A DNA stretch of 64,000 nt from Diplonema papillatum (GCA_030068145.1 JAPJBO010000306.1:174211-238210), one strand, 5' to 3'. Shown: positions 21,071-31,299, numbered from the stretch's first letter. Program-made: numbers and translations. Notes: generated by a model from the sequence alone, not told the origin.

Positions 21071-21944
21071 GACGCACTCATCTCATCAAACCACAGGAAC
21101 AAACCGGTTCCGGAGCTGCAAATACAGACGAACGACAAACCGCAACCGTCACTCGCAAAATGGAAGGAGGAGCTTCAACTTGAAGTGCAGCAGGCCGGTG
21201 GCCAGCTCATGGAAGGGTCCGAAGTGTGGATCGGCCGAGAACAAGCGGCGCAGCTCGTTTTCCAGTATGCCGCCTTTTTTTGTCACTTTGGAGCCTTAGC
21301 AGAAACGGTCTCATGAGATCCCTACTAACCAAGCTCAGCGGGAACAGAAGTCTCGCGTAGAGCATAAGGGTAAAGCTTGCTCCATACACGATCTTCAGTA
21401 CCGATCCTCGGTGTGAAAGCATGGCCTAACTTCCTTTGGTCTCGCTTCATGTTCAAGGGAGGAAGCCGGAGGTGAAAGAAAATTACCACAGGGATAACTG
21501 GCTTGTGTCAGCCAAGCGTTCATAGCGTTACTAGCCACAATAGCCACAATGTATTGTGGGTAAATGTTGTGGCTGTTCTGACCACATTGTGGGGAAGTTG
21601 TGGTGTACAGTACTGTCCCCCAGCACGCAAGCCGCCGAAACCTCCCAAAAGAGAAGGCGGCAGGCATTTATAACCGGATCCTCTTTGCGACCGCGCACCC
21701 GAAATAAACGAACACACCTGTGCAGGGTTCCGCCGGAGATGGGCTATGCCGAGGGGCCTGTGCTGCTTTACATCACCCTCATCTCATCTGCGGACCGATC
21801 GTACACGTATGCGCTTCTCTTACACCACGGTTTCCTCCATAACGTTTTTATCGTGCCTCGTGAGAGTGTCAAGGTGCCATATCGGAGTCACGCCCTAAGG
21901 AACGCAGCACTCCTGCATGGGTTGCAGTGCTGTAGGGAGAGGGG

Positions 21945-22190
21945 GGTACGCTGAGGCCAACGGCATCGTAGTCAAGCCATGCGTCGGCGGGTTCGTGGAC
22001 GCCGCCCGCTTTCCGAACTCTCGGCAGGTGCAGGGGGGCAAGCTCGATGTGTACGGGCAGCTGACGGATGACTACACCCTGCAGACAGGGCCGCACATGC
22101 GCTTCGTGGCGGCGACTGTCAAAAGACTCTCGGGAGAATTATGTTCTCTTTTTTTAAGTGCCACACAATCACGTGGAGACGAGGTGATAC
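21945..22190 (+). pseudogene. Detached 3'-end copy of the PHB depolymerase gene
   Basis: From GGGTACGCTGAGGCCAACGG onward this is nearly identical to 25497-25727. It covers the segment ANGIVVKPCVGGFVDAARF and the last coding part (LDVYGQLTDDYTLQTGPHM) plus 3' flank (TTCTCTTTTTTTAAGTGCC). It lacks the CT dinucleotide that shifts the frame in the full gene, so its frame runs on to the end of the expected domain. It is 2.4 kb upstream of the full gene and has no N-terminal part. Confidence 0.85.
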
Positions 22191-23334
22191 AAAACGAAGA
22201 GGAAGTGCGAAGCAACCCGCTCGGGCGACCTTGTTGATACCAAAGCATGGAATGTTGAAGGAAATGAAAAATCTCGTCGCTGTAAAGCGTAGTGTTTTCA
22301 CGTTTCGTCCTGGGTCTAGCTTGAAACGGAACACCCTTTACTGAAGAAGAAGAAGAAAAAAGAAAAAGGCCGCTCCGGGTCCAGGAACGTGACGGTCAAC
22401 CACAGCTTGCAAGGCTTGAGTCAGTGCCACAACCCCGTCCGCTCTGCCCTGTGGCTGACGTCTCGACGAGCTTATGTTCAGCGCAAGCGCCAAGCCCCAA
22501 GGTGCGCCACGCCTTGATGCTTTCGTTTGGGAAGTCGGTAGCCACTTGACCCGTAGGCCCGTGGCTCTGCAGTACCGCCGAACACGTGAAGCTTGGCTCC
22601 CGTGTAGCAGGCTTTCCCTGGTACCCCTTACTGAACAAATGGAAACACCGATCCGAGCCTGCGATCATTCTCAGCAAAAATGACACACGCGCTATCCACA
22701 GGCTGCAATGGCGATGCCCGTTCCCGAACTTTGACTCTGAGCGTGCGCAAATGGATGAAGTGATTGAAACATTTAGGCCCTTCAAGTCCAAGACGCTTCC
22801 GTAGGCCCCTCCGCACACCCTATCCTCCCCGCTCACCGCTGCAGCCCTCGTCGGGTTTCCATTGCCTGCTCTCTTGCAGCACCCAAGAAGGTCGACGCGT
22901 TTTCTCGTGTTGGACGCCACACATGAGCTGCAAGGGAAACGTTGACTCGATCGCTTGAGTGTGTGCGGCTTACGATTGCGGGAGTCGGAAAATCTGGCCC
23001 TACGCGGTGGAGTCCAGCCTCAGAAGCTCCAGCTGGAGCAGGAGTTCATCAATACGCTTTTCGGTCGCTTTTCGGGCCCTCACACGCGTTTTCAGTGCAA
23101 AACCCCCGCGTGTCGGGTCTGAGGCTGGATCCACCGTGTAAAGCAGGACCGACTCCCCTTTCACGAGAATAAGCGAAGAACCCGCCTCACGTCGATTCGG
23201 GTACTCAGCAGCAGGAACTTCTTAAAGCAAGAAGCAGCCCAATGAAGAAACCCCTCTCGTTCTGCGGCTCACCTATTCTCCCTGTTCAGCGACCGGCTAA
23301 TCATCATCGGGTGCGTTGCCGCCGACTAGCCTGT

Positions 23335-23625
23335 CCTACAGTTGCACAACTACGCCGGTCCATCTCCTCCTGGTAGACCGCGATAGTTTGGGTTCGTTTG
23401 GGTTAAAATGCAAAGAATCTAAGGCGATAATCGGCACCGCGTGTCTCTTCGCACGTGAAGTGTCGTGCTTTCGCCGCTCTTCAGCTCGCCTTGATCGTCG
23501 CGTTTAGGCGCGCGCTTCGTGCTTCTTCCCGCGTTCGTCTGCGATAGGCGACCGTGATAGACCGTCAAATACAGCACCAGGCAATTTGTTAAACAGCGGC
23601 AGGCAATTCCCTGCACTTACGGGAC
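23335..23625 (+). repeat. Compound repeat R8/R9
   Basis: An R8-like start (CTCCTGGTAGACCGCGATAG) runs into the R9 block (CTCTTCGCACGTGAAGTG ... AGGCGCGCG). It returns to R8 (GGCGACCGTGATAGACCGTC and AACAGCGGCAGGCAATT). R9 therefore sits inside R8 here, which suggests nested insertion. Confidence 0.5.
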
Positions 23626-24059
23626 AGAGGTGTGGGGGGCTGAACATCGGTTGACACCTTACATGCGCTGGTTCTGGTTGCTTGAGTATGAGTAGAGCCA
23701 TGGTAGAGAGTGGTTGCGGGTCGTCGGTCATTTGATCAACTAACGTATGCTGAGCGTTGTTGCGATCCTGCGAGCGATGTCCTTCCCGTTGTGTCCGGAT
23801 CAGCCGGCACACCTCTGCCGGGCGTTCCTGCAGTGAGACGAAACGTTCCCAGTAAAAAAAAAGGAAATAAAAGGGGAAACAGAGGAAAAATAAAACGTGC
23901 ATCCGCGAGAATCAGGAGCCATGTTTCACCTGAGCTTCGCCTTCCTTTCCGTGCGCCTCAGCGAGAGTAGAAGTAGCCAAACCGAGCCCTGAGGCAGACA
24001 CCCGGACAAAATTGCGTTAGACCGTGATATGCAGCGTCAGTTTGAAGCATTATCTGTAG

Positions 24060-24420
24060 CCATGGCCTCCATTAGTCACTGGGTGACTAGCTCTTCGATC
24101 GTACCGTGTCAGGCGAATGCAGCACTCATTCGAATCATCGTCTTCGCGCGGTCGCTTTTGCGTCCAGGTCCTTGTCCTTTCCCTTCCCTGCCGGTGTGCT
24201 GGCTTGCAACCCTGCCTTCGATTTCACGCGTGGCTGGGCACGTATTCTCTTCCGTTGGCGGGTTGTCATCCTTCGTTTTGCTGGCTGGTGTTTTCCTCCC
24301 CCTCGCTGGTGACGGAGTCACGGCGGGGCCGGGGATGTCGCTTGCCCGTCCGCGTTCCGAAATGGCGCTTCCCGCATCTTCGTTCGTGTTCTGCTCGAGG
24401 CGTGGTTGCAATGTGAGAAT
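24060..24420. repeat. Dispersed repeat R11, with relic minus-strand frame
   Basis: Similar to 62640-62945 (shared GATCGTACCGTGTC, ATCGTCTTCGCGC and CTCGAGG[C/T]GTGGTT). The minus-strand frames of both copies contain a shared segment: ASKTKDDNPPTEENTC here and ASKTKTRDTPPTEEQTC there. The conserved peptide suggests an ancestral coding element. R8 sequence precedes both copies or follows them. Confidence 0.5.
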
Positions 24421-24603
24421 TTCAAGTTTACCTCACCTCTAGACTCGGAGTACAATGAAGGAAACTCGTCAACACAGGACTCCAACGTTGGCTAGCCCAA
24501 GCAACTTCGGCCGGCAGAAAAGACTTGCCGAAAAAAATCAACCGCCTTCAGGAGCGTTGGTTTGACACTTGCTTGGGGAAAGAAGAGAAAACAGACAACA
24601 AAA

Positions 24604-25620
24604 ATGGCCCTCGTCCCTCTGCTGGCTCTCCACTGCATCTCGGCGTACCAGCTGCAACCTTTGAACATCGACGCGCAGAGGGTCGTGGCGGCCGGGTGGA
24701 GCCACGCGGCTGATTTCTCGCATCAGTTCCACGTCGCGTTCAGCAGCATGGTGTCCGGGGTGTGCGTGTACAGCGGACAGCCGTACGCCTGCGCAGTGAC
24801 TCGTTTTCCGCAGGATGGGCTGGTGGCACAGCGGCCGGGTTCGAGCGTTCCGCGGTGCACAGGGTGCCCGCCGAACGCGACGCTTGTGTACGACCACTGC
24901 AAGAACCACCCGCAGTGGGTCGACGTCGGGATGCTGCCGGATTACGTCCGGCGGGGCTGCTACGAGGCTAGCGGCGCAGTGAAGTCCGACTGCATCGACC
25001 CCCCCGAGAATTTGGCGAACGCGTCGGTTTACCTTTTCCGCGGGACCCACGACTCGATCTATTACCCGGGCTCCGTCGCAAACCTGCAGGCCCTCTACTA
25101 CCAGCTTCTTCGCGACCCGGCGGGCTCCGTCAAGTTCGTCGACGATCTCCCGTTCCCGCACTGCCTGCCCACCAACAGCACGCCGTTTTTCAATTCCACC
25201 GTGCCCGCCATGTACGACGGGCCGGGGGAGTGCCTCCGTTGGACTATGCCGGGGCTGCTGGCTGCGAAGCCGATGGTGCCGAGCAGCCTCCGCGTGTTCG
25301 ACCAGCGGGAGTTCATCTCGTCCCTGCGGCTGGCCGGGACGGGGGTCGCGCCGTACGGGGCGGTGTACATCCCGTCCCCGTGTTTCAACAGCGGGGTGGC
25401 GCGGCAGTGCCCGCTGCTCGTCCTGCCCAACGGGTGCGTGGGGGCCGGAGACAATGCGTCTGCGCTCTTTTCGGGGTCGGACGTCGTCTTTGCGGAGTAC
25501 GCTGAGGCCAACGGCATCGTCGTCCTCAAGCCATGCGTCGGCGGGTTCGTGGACGCCGCCCGCTTTCCGAACTCTCTCGGCAGGTGCAGGGGGGCAAGCT
25601 CGATGTGTACGGGCAGCTGA
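24604..25620 (+). CDS. Secreted poly(3-hydroxybutyrate) depolymerase, circularly permuted type; C-terminus lost to a frameshift
   Basis: The predicted enzyme is a serine esterase that cleaves extracellular poly(3-hydroxybutyrate). The ATG at 24604 follows AACAAAA and starts a short signal peptide (MALVPLLALHCISAYQ). The nucleophile motif AAGWSHAAD lies close to the N-terminus (Ser33), then Asp150 in FRGTHDS and His186 in FPHCLPT. The part with the oxyanion loop (CPLLVLPNGC) and AEANGIVVLKP comes last. That order matches the single-domain Penicillium funiculosum enzyme, known as a circular permutation of the alpha/beta-hydrolase fold. The lipase box is GWSHA instead of the usual G-x-S-x-G. At 25573-25576 an extra CT, absent from three nearby partial copies, shifts the frame and ends the protein 26 codons before the domain's usual end near 25694. 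It may be an inactive allele or an assembly error. Several N-glycosylation sequons (for example NAT, NST, NAS) fit secretion. Confidence 0.85.
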   Translation: MALVPLLALHCISAYQLQPLNIDAQRVVAAGWSHAADFSHQFHVAFSSMVSGVCVYSGQPYACAVTRFPQDGLVAQRPGSSVPRCTGCPPNATLVYDHCKNHPQWVDVGMLPDYVRRGCYEASGAVKSDCIDPPENLANASVYLFRGTHDSIYYPGSVANLQALYYQLLRDPAGSVKFVDDLPFPHCLPTNSTPFFNSTVPAMYDGPGECLRWTMPGLLAAKPMVPSSLRVFDQREFISSLRLAGTGVAPYGAVYIPSPCFNSGVARQCPLLVLPNGCVGAGDNASALFSGSDVVFAEYAEANGIVVLKPCVGGFVDAARFPNSLGRCRGASSMCTGS

Positions 25621-25773
25621 CGGATGACTACACCCTGCAGACAGGGCCGCACATGCGCTTCGTGGCGGCGACTGTCAAAAGACTCTTGGGAGAATGATGT
25701 TCTCTTTTTTTGAAGTGCCACACAACAGGTTGGGACTAAAAAAGACGCAGGCGGCATGTTTGCGGCAGCAGCC

Positions 25774-26225
25774 TCCGCGTGGGAGTTCAACTCGTCCCTG
25801 AGGCTGGCCGGGACGGGTTGCGCCGTACGACATCCCGTCCCGTGCTTCAGTAGCGGGGTGGCGCGGCGGTGCCCGCTGCTCGTCCTGCCCAACGGGTGCG
25901 TGGGGGCCGGAGACAATGCGTCTGCGCTCTTTTCGAGGTCGGACGTCGTCTTTGCGGAGTACGACTCGTCGTCCAAGCCAACGGCATCGTCGTCCTCAAG
26001 CCATGCGCATCGTCGTCCTCAAGGCGTCGGCGGGTTCGTGGACGCCGCCCGCTTTCCGAACTCTCGGCAAGTGCAAGGGGGGCAAGCTCGATGTGTACAG
26101 GCAGCTGACGGATGACTACACCCTGCAGACAGGGCCGCACATGCGCTTCGTGGCGGCGACTGTCAAAAGACTCTTGGGAGAATGATGTTCTCTTTTTTTG
26201 AAGTGCCACACAATCTGGTGGGACT
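25774..26225 (+). pseudogene. Tandem 3'-end copy 1 of the PHB depolymerase gene
   Basis: It begins with GGGAGTTCAACTCGTCCCTG, equivalent to 25308 in the full gene, about 474 bases downstream of it. It continues through the end of the domain and the flank TTCTCTTTTTTTGAAGTGCC. It has small deletions (VYIPS region) and an internal microduplication of ATCGTCGTCCTCAAG near 25988-26020. It lacks the CT insertion of the full gene. No catalytic residue is included. Confidence 0.85.
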
Positions 26226-26261
26226 GAAAAAAACGCAGGCGGCATGTTTTGCGGCAGCAGC

Positions 26262-26510
26262 GTGTTCGACCGGGCGGGAGTTCATCTCGTCACTGCGGCT
26301 GGCCGCGACGGGAGTCGTGCCGTACGGGGCGGTGTACATCCCATCCCCGTGTTTAATAGCGGGGAGGTGCGGCGGTGCCCGCTGCTCGTCCTGCCCAACG
26401 GGTGCGTTGGGGCCGGAGGCAATGCGTCTGTGCTCTTTTCGGGTTCAGACGTCGTCTTTGCGTTGTCCGCAAATCCAAGCCAACGGCATCGTCGTCCCCA
26501 TGCCGTACCA
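26262..26510 (+). pseudogene. Tandem 3'-end copy 2 of the PHB depolymerase gene
   Basis: It starts with CGTGTTCGACC, earlier in the gene than copy 1, and follows the same junction sequence (ACGCAGGCGGCATGTTTTGC). It decays after GGCATCGTCGTCCCCATGCC. The first half (REFISSLRLA, YGAVYIPSPC) is well preserved; frame changes follow. Confidence 0.8.
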
Positions 26511-26639
26511 GGGCTTCTCCCCACTAACCTGCATGCGTTCTTCGTCAGCGCCACCTCGCTGACCTTTCCCGAGAGAGAAAGAGCTAAACAACGTTTACAG
26601 CAATCAGTCTCTTGCATCTATCCCCTTTATAGGAATACA

Positions 26640-26802
26640 AGAAAGCCGCGAAGGTAACAGCCGACCGCAGCTGTCCCTCGGGTCACTCCCTCGTTGCTGT
26701 AATTCGTAGTTCTAGCCGCGGTATGCGAGTTCTTCGCCGTCGGGGTTGCACCTGAGTCTTCGGAGGAAGCAATGCTGAGTTCCGGATTGACTCGCACACC
26801 TG
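26640..26802 (+). pseudogene. 5'-end copy of the prolyl 4-hydroxylase gene, most decayed unit
   Basis: It matches the first coding part of the 27569 gene: AAAGCCGCGAAGGT, CTCGTTGCTGTAATTCGTAG, GAGTTCTTCGCCG and GGAGGAAGCAATGC. There are many small changes and no open frame. It is the farthest of three upstream partial copies. Confidence 0.65.
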
Positions 26803-27101
26803 CCTCTCTCGCCACGACTAAGATGACCAGCTGTGTGGAAATCACTCTCTTTTCGGCCACAGCGTATAGTCTTGAGACTGTCTCTTTTAACAGGGTTGGT
26901 GGGTGCTGCGGGGAGGGGCCATACCTAATCAGAAATGCCGATGTCGAAAGCCGCAAAGGTCACCCAGACCTCGAGAAGCTGTCCCTCGAGCCGTCCGGAG
27001 GCTCCCTCGTTGCTGTGTTCGTAAGTCTGGCCGCAGTTAAGAAGCGCTGAGCCTGCGCAGGAAGCCAAGCGTTGCCGAGCCGCGGATGACTCTCTCAGAC
27101 G
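26803..27101 (+). repeat. Tandem unit B: 5' flank and start of the prolyl 4-hydroxylase gene
   Basis: This 299-bp unit is about 97 percent identical to the next unit. It contains the gene's 5' flank (AACAGGGTTGGTG), an ATG at 26935 (ATGCCGATGTCGAAAGC) and about 160 bases equivalent to the membrane-anchor region. The ATG frame stops after about 30 codons. It then joins the next unit at CCTCTCGCCACCAAC. Confidence 0.8.
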
Positions 27102-27399
27102 CCTCTCGCCACCAACAAGGAAAGCCAAGCTGTGTTGAAATCACTCTCTTTTCGGCCACAGCGTATAGTCTTGAGACTGTCTCTTTTAACAGGGTTGGTG
27201 GGTGCTGCGGGGAGGGGTCATACCTAATCAGAAATGCCGATGTCGAAAGCCGCAAAGGTCACCCAGACCTCGAGAAGCTGTCCCTCGAGCCGTCCGGAGG
27301 CTCCCTCGTTGCTGTGTTCGTAAGTCTGGCCGCAGTTAAGAAGCGCTGAGCCTGCGCAGGAAGCCAAGCGTTGCCGAGCCGCGGATGACTCTCTCAGAC
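27102..27399 (+). repeat. Tandem unit C: second copy of the same 5' segment
   Basis: A near-exact repeat of 26803-27101 (offset 299). A further 40-base start of a unit at 27400-27440 (CCTCTCACCACCAACAATG) leads into the 5' flank of the intact gene. Units B and C resemble each other much more than either resembles the gene, so B and C arose from one another recently. Confidence 0.85.
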
Positions 27400-27568
27400 G
27401 CCTCTCACCACCAACAATGAAAGCCAAGCTGTGTTGAAATCTCTTCCACAAAACTACGAATTTCCTACCACTTTGAGCCACAAGCTGCACCCATTGCACA
27501 GCATTGAAACCGTCACTTCACAGGGTTGGTGAGCGCCTGGAAGGGGCCACACCACAGTTATTTCGAAA

Positions 27569-28738
27569 ATGCCGAAGTCGAAAGCGGCGAAGGTCAAACC
27601 CGACCCCGCGACGTCGTCCGGAGGGACCCTCATTGCTGTATTTGTAGTTCTGGCGGCAGTGTGCGCCTTCTTCGTCGCCGGGGAGGCGCTGAGCCTGCGC
27701 AGGAAGCCTCCGGGCATCGCCGAGCTGCGGATGACCCTCACGCACGCCTCTCTCGCCGCCGACAGAGACGACTACATGACCGCGCACCGCCTCGCGGAAA
27801 GCATGCGTCCCTACCACAAAGTGCGGCAGCCCCCGTCGAAACCCGGCTCGTTTTGGCTGAACCTGACGAAGCTTGAGAAGCACCGAGTGCCCGCCGAAGG
27901 TCTCGACGTCTTCCTCGTCAAGAACGTGGTGACACCGGAGGAAGCGGAGATGCTCCGTTCCGTCCTGTCGACGGCGTACGACCACTGGAAGATCGAAGAG
28001 GACATCTGCTTCGACCATGTGTTCGACATCGAAAAGGAAGTGACCAAGCCGACGTGGTGGTGGCGCGACCGCTTGCTCGCCGACAACGTGCTGTCCGCAG
28101 ACGATCTGTTCGCGAAGGACACGGGACGGTACAAGGCGTGGTGCCTCCGGCGGGCGGCCAGGACCCCCGAAAAGCTGCGGCGGGTCCGAAGCTTCCTCAA
28201 GGTGTCCCGCTCCGTTATCGCCCACCGCGGCCTCTCCAACATCACCGACCAGATCGAGGCCCGGATATCTGACATCACCGGGGCTCCGGTGTCGAGGGCG
28301 TATTACACGCAGTTCTTGCACTACACTGCCGGCGAGAGGTACAACACGCACACCGATTGCACCCTCAACCAGATGGGGATGCCGCTGGACGAAAGGTACA
28401 TGACAACCCTTCTGTATCTGTCGACCACGGAAGGGGGCGAAACCGCTTTTCCGGTCGTGAACGTGTCTTTCACTCCGACTCTCGGGGACCTCGTGGTCTG
28501 GCGCAACGTGTACGAGAGCACCGGCGTTTGCAACACGCACTCGTACCACGCCGCGCTGCCGGTGAAGGCGGGCGAGAAGTTTGTCTACCAAAAGTGGTGG
28601 AAGTTCGACCCGCAGGATCACAACAGCGACCCGTTCACGACGCCGCTGAACAACCTGGGCTGCGACCGCAATGGGGCATGCCGGGAGTACATCTATGTGC
28701 ACAGGTTGCCGAAAGAGGCGCGCGACCGGATCCCGTAG
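27569..28738 (+). CDS. Prolyl 4-hydroxylase-type 2-oxoglutarate/Fe(II) dioxygenase, type II membrane protein
   Basis: A single 389-residue frame from ATGCCGAAG. A short Lys-rich N-terminus is followed by a membrane helix (residues 20-40, LIAVFVVLAAVCAFFVAG), so the enzyme should face the ER or Golgi lumen. The dioxygenase core spans about 205-350. The iron-binding His261 and Asp263 lie in RYNTHTDCT, the distal His327 in SYHAALPV, and the 2-oxoglutarate Lys337 in AGEKFVYQKW; GDLVVW precedes the distal His. Known members hydroxylate proline in collagen-like, cell-wall or other secretory proteins; the substrate here is unknown. Sequons NLT, NIT and NVS fit a lumenal domain. The stretch 130-200, with a PTWWWRDR segment, is longer than in compact plant-type enzymes. 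Three partial copies of the gene's 5' end lie just upstream. No intron is needed. Confidence 0.9.
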   Translation: MPKSKAAKVKPDPATSSGGTLIAVFVVLAAVCAFFVAGEALSLRRKPPGIAELRMTLTHASLAADRDDYMTAHRLAESMRPYHKVRQPPSKPGSFWLNLTKLEKHRVPAEGLDVFLVKNVVTPEEAEMLRSVLSTAYDHWKIEEDICFDHVFDIEKEVTKPTWWWRDRLLADNVLSADDLFAKDTGRYKAWCLRRAARTPEKLRRVRSFLKVSRSVIAHRGLSNITDQIEARISDITGAPVSRAYYTQFLHYTAGERYNTHTDCTLNQMGMPLDERYMTTLLYLSTTEGGETAFPVVNVSFTPTLGDLVVWRNVYESTGVCNTHSYHAALPVKAGEKFVYQKWWKFDPQDHNSDPFTTPLNNLGCDRNGACREYIYVHRLPKEARDRIP

Positions 28739-29087
28739 GAGGGTCTTCCGTGGCTTCTTCTGGCATCGTCGCACTCGTTCTTGGCCGGCAGCCTGGCTTC
28801 AACTGTTGCTGGGCTGGGCTTTTCTCGCCGACAGGTTCTCGGCCGGACTCCTCCTGTCAACCCGTTCTCGGGTCTTTAACCTCTAGTGTCGCGGTGTAGC
28901 AACAGCCAGGATTTGTCGACTGGAACCCACAACATCTTGTCTCTGAGTACAGTAGAAGAATGGAGTTACACACTACGCACTCTAACTAATGGTCGTAACA
29001 TGTATGGCCCTCTAGTGTAGTGTAGTGGCATCTCCACTCAGTGTTCTTCAAATACTAAAGGGGGGGTAGACCTACTATCCAGGGGGG

Positions 29088-29113
29088 GACCTATTATACT
29101 AGGATAATAGGTC
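29088..29113. repeat. Perfect 10-bp inverted repeat (hairpin)
   Basis: GACCTATTAT and ATAATAGGTC are separated by six bases. Just upstream lie two runs of seven G, one starting TAAAGGGGGGG, which resembles the terminus of the 159-bp element at 19287. It could be a solo or rearranged end of a related element. Confidence 0.7.
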
Positions 29114-29623
29114 GACTGGTTTTGGAGATAAATTTAACTTTTAATTTTTCAGCGGCGAGTTAAAATTTTATGGAAGTGGGCCTATCCACCCGCTGTGAGT
29201 GTAACAACAGCGCACCAAGTGAGGAAACAGTACTGTAGAATGTCTCGCGGTAGTCGACATAAATGCAACGGGCAGGCACGCACTGCCGATGTCCATGTGT
29301 CGGGCAAGAGACCCCATTGGTCCATACTTTTTCGAATAGAGCGAATCAAGGAGACAACTACTGCAACCAGGATCCGAGGCGAAAACCAGCGGATCACAAT
29401 CCTCCTCAGTGCGTTACGCCGGTCGTTCCATTCAGATTCGTACAGACCGTGTTACGTGTCCGACCTTTCTTTGCTTGGTTACGTATTTCCGGTCCGAGGG
29501 AACACCGTCACGAAGCTGCCGCAACGCGCTTTCTGTCGTTCCTGCTCTCGGCTTTGGTTTTTTGCGGGCTTTTAGCTGCCGCCGTCCGTGACCGGTGAAG
29601 GCCATCGGATCTCCTGCCTTGCG

Positions 29624-29740
29624 CTAAACTGCTGCCTTCGGGGCTGGCTTTCGGGCTGGCTTCGCCGCCGGCTTGGCGGCGGACATTCGCGCTGCCTTTT
29701 CGTTTGCACCTGGGCTTAAGTGTATTTTGATGACCTCCTG
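29624..29740 (-). CDS. Possible last exon of a minus-strand gene with a Lys/Ala/Pro tail
   Basis: Read on the minus strand from an acceptor-like GTGCAG at 29746-29741, one frame gives QEVIKIHLSPGANEKAARMS. It then continues AAKPAAKPARKPAPKAAV and a stop (TAG, 29626-29624). The basic AKP repeat resembles tails of linker-histone-like or some ribosomal proteins. No upstream exon was found on this strand, so it may be a gene fragment. No family can be assigned. Confidence 0.3.
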   Translation of the reverse strand, partial: QEVIKIHLSPGANEKAARMSAAKPAAKPARKPAPKAAV

Positions 29741-30589
29741 CTGCACGTATTACTCACTACCCTTTGCTTGAGTTCATTTTCTGGAGTCAGTCTGAGTTGA
29801 TCGTCCCTTCCCCCCGTTCACGAGTGCAAGACAGCCGCACATAGGTAAAACGCACTGCTACTCACACCATTATACCTCAAAGGAACCCTTTCGACGAAAT
29901 TCGGACGAAGGTCACCCCGAATCTCCGAGGCCGACGCATTCTCTTTGTTTCTCATGCCTGTCTTCACCGCCTTTTCCGGGTTGAAGGGTCGTCCACCCTG
30001 GACCATCCACCCCCCCGAGAACAATAAAGGAAAAGTGAAAAAGAAAAATACACGCGACCTCAAGGGAAGGCCGCAAGACACAACCAACGCAAGAATATTC
30101 TGTCTCTCTCATGGGTCCAATCAGTCTCCGCCTGGCCGCCTGGAACGGTTTTCTGCTCGAGCGTCTTCTCCGTACGTTTTTGTATGTTAAAAAGCATGTC
30201 GTCACATGTTAATCATGTCATATCACATGCTTTGCCAAACATGTGAGACCCCATAGCAAGCAAGCCATGTAGCGACCCCGAGTGAGCTGACCTGTATTTC
30301 TTCCAACTTGGGGGTATCGAATTTTTCCTCACGGGACTTGTTTCTGGCGGGATCGTAGGCAAGCCTAAATGCAGCACTTGTTATACCCAGATGTGTAAAC
30401 GGGAGCACGTTTTTCCCCATCCCCGGGGCTCTGGTTGGGGCGCGTCGTGACACCCCTTCATCACGCAGAGGGAGGAGCTCGCCGCAGTGCGTAGCCGCAT
30501 GTGCGTTTACTCGTTGCAGAAAGCCGGGCCACACGCGCAGTCGCGGAGACGGAGGACCCAGGACGCTCCTCACTCTCTTTCTTTCCCAT

Positions 30590-30660
30590 TTCTTCCGGCG
30601 AGCTACGAAGGAACCTAACAGGAAGAGTACCTAACACTACTCTTTCCACACACACAGTAG
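30590..30660 (+). repeat. Dispersed repeat R7, second copy
   Basis: It contains TTCCGGCGAGCTACGAAGGA and AGAGTACCTAACACTACTC. It is close to the copy at 7025, with scattered substitutions. Confidence 0.55.
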
Positions 30661-31299
30661 CTGGATCACAAAATCCAACTACTTATGAAAGGCGTCAGAT
30701 TCCCTCGGGCGACACCACTGAACTACGTTTGTAACCATGCTTTAACTTTTTTTGGAATAGATTTGTGGGGAATACTCGAGGAGGCCGTCACATACACAAT
30801 CTTTAGAGGGTGTAAAGTGATCCACTTTCTCTACGGGAAAAGTGTGTGGGAGCCGGCTGGGTTTTACGGGGCCGCTCGCTCTCCTGAAACGCGCAATCAG
30901 AAAATACTGATTCCGATTTCGGTCGCTAGCTGCTAACTTGGCCGGTCCATCCCCTCCTGATGGGACGAACAGCGTTAGCGTGGCCGATCCGCTGGGAAGA
31001 AGATGTCTTGCTTGGTGATATCATGCCACGTATATTGTAGTGTTTTACTCCGTGGTGATAGCCCCACACAGTAGTGTAGTGTCGCGTTGTTTCAACGTGG
31101 CGAGAGCGCCACGTTGTCGCTTTTCCGAACTCCAGCCAAACAAACTGCGAATCCGAGGCAAGCTGTGTACCATCTTCGCGCTCCTGCTAGCTGCCGTCTG
31201 GTTCTGCCCGGTTGCAGTTGGCAGGTGTCGCGTTTCATAACGCCGCCAGTGCCCGAAGACGCCCCGCGCATACAGACGCATACATCCCGCTTTTCTTTT

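Larger units (their letters stand above)
21071..24603. other. 3.5-kb gap with repeats and one gene-end fragment
   Basis: It contains a detached copy of the depolymerase 3' end (21945-22190), an R9/R8 compound repeat (23335-23625), an R11 repeat (24060-24420) and a short purine-rich tract at 22345-22370. Nothing interpretable is seen in 22200-23300. Confidence 0.5.

Noticed and set aside
24109..24411. 100-residue minus-strand frame as a host gene
   Set aside because: It belongs to a repeat (R11) with a second decayed copy near 62.7 kb, so a transposon origin is more likely.
27518..28774. 418-residue minus-strand frame
   Set aside because: Antisense of the prolyl 4-hydroxylase; GC-rich codon bias keeps the opposite frame open.
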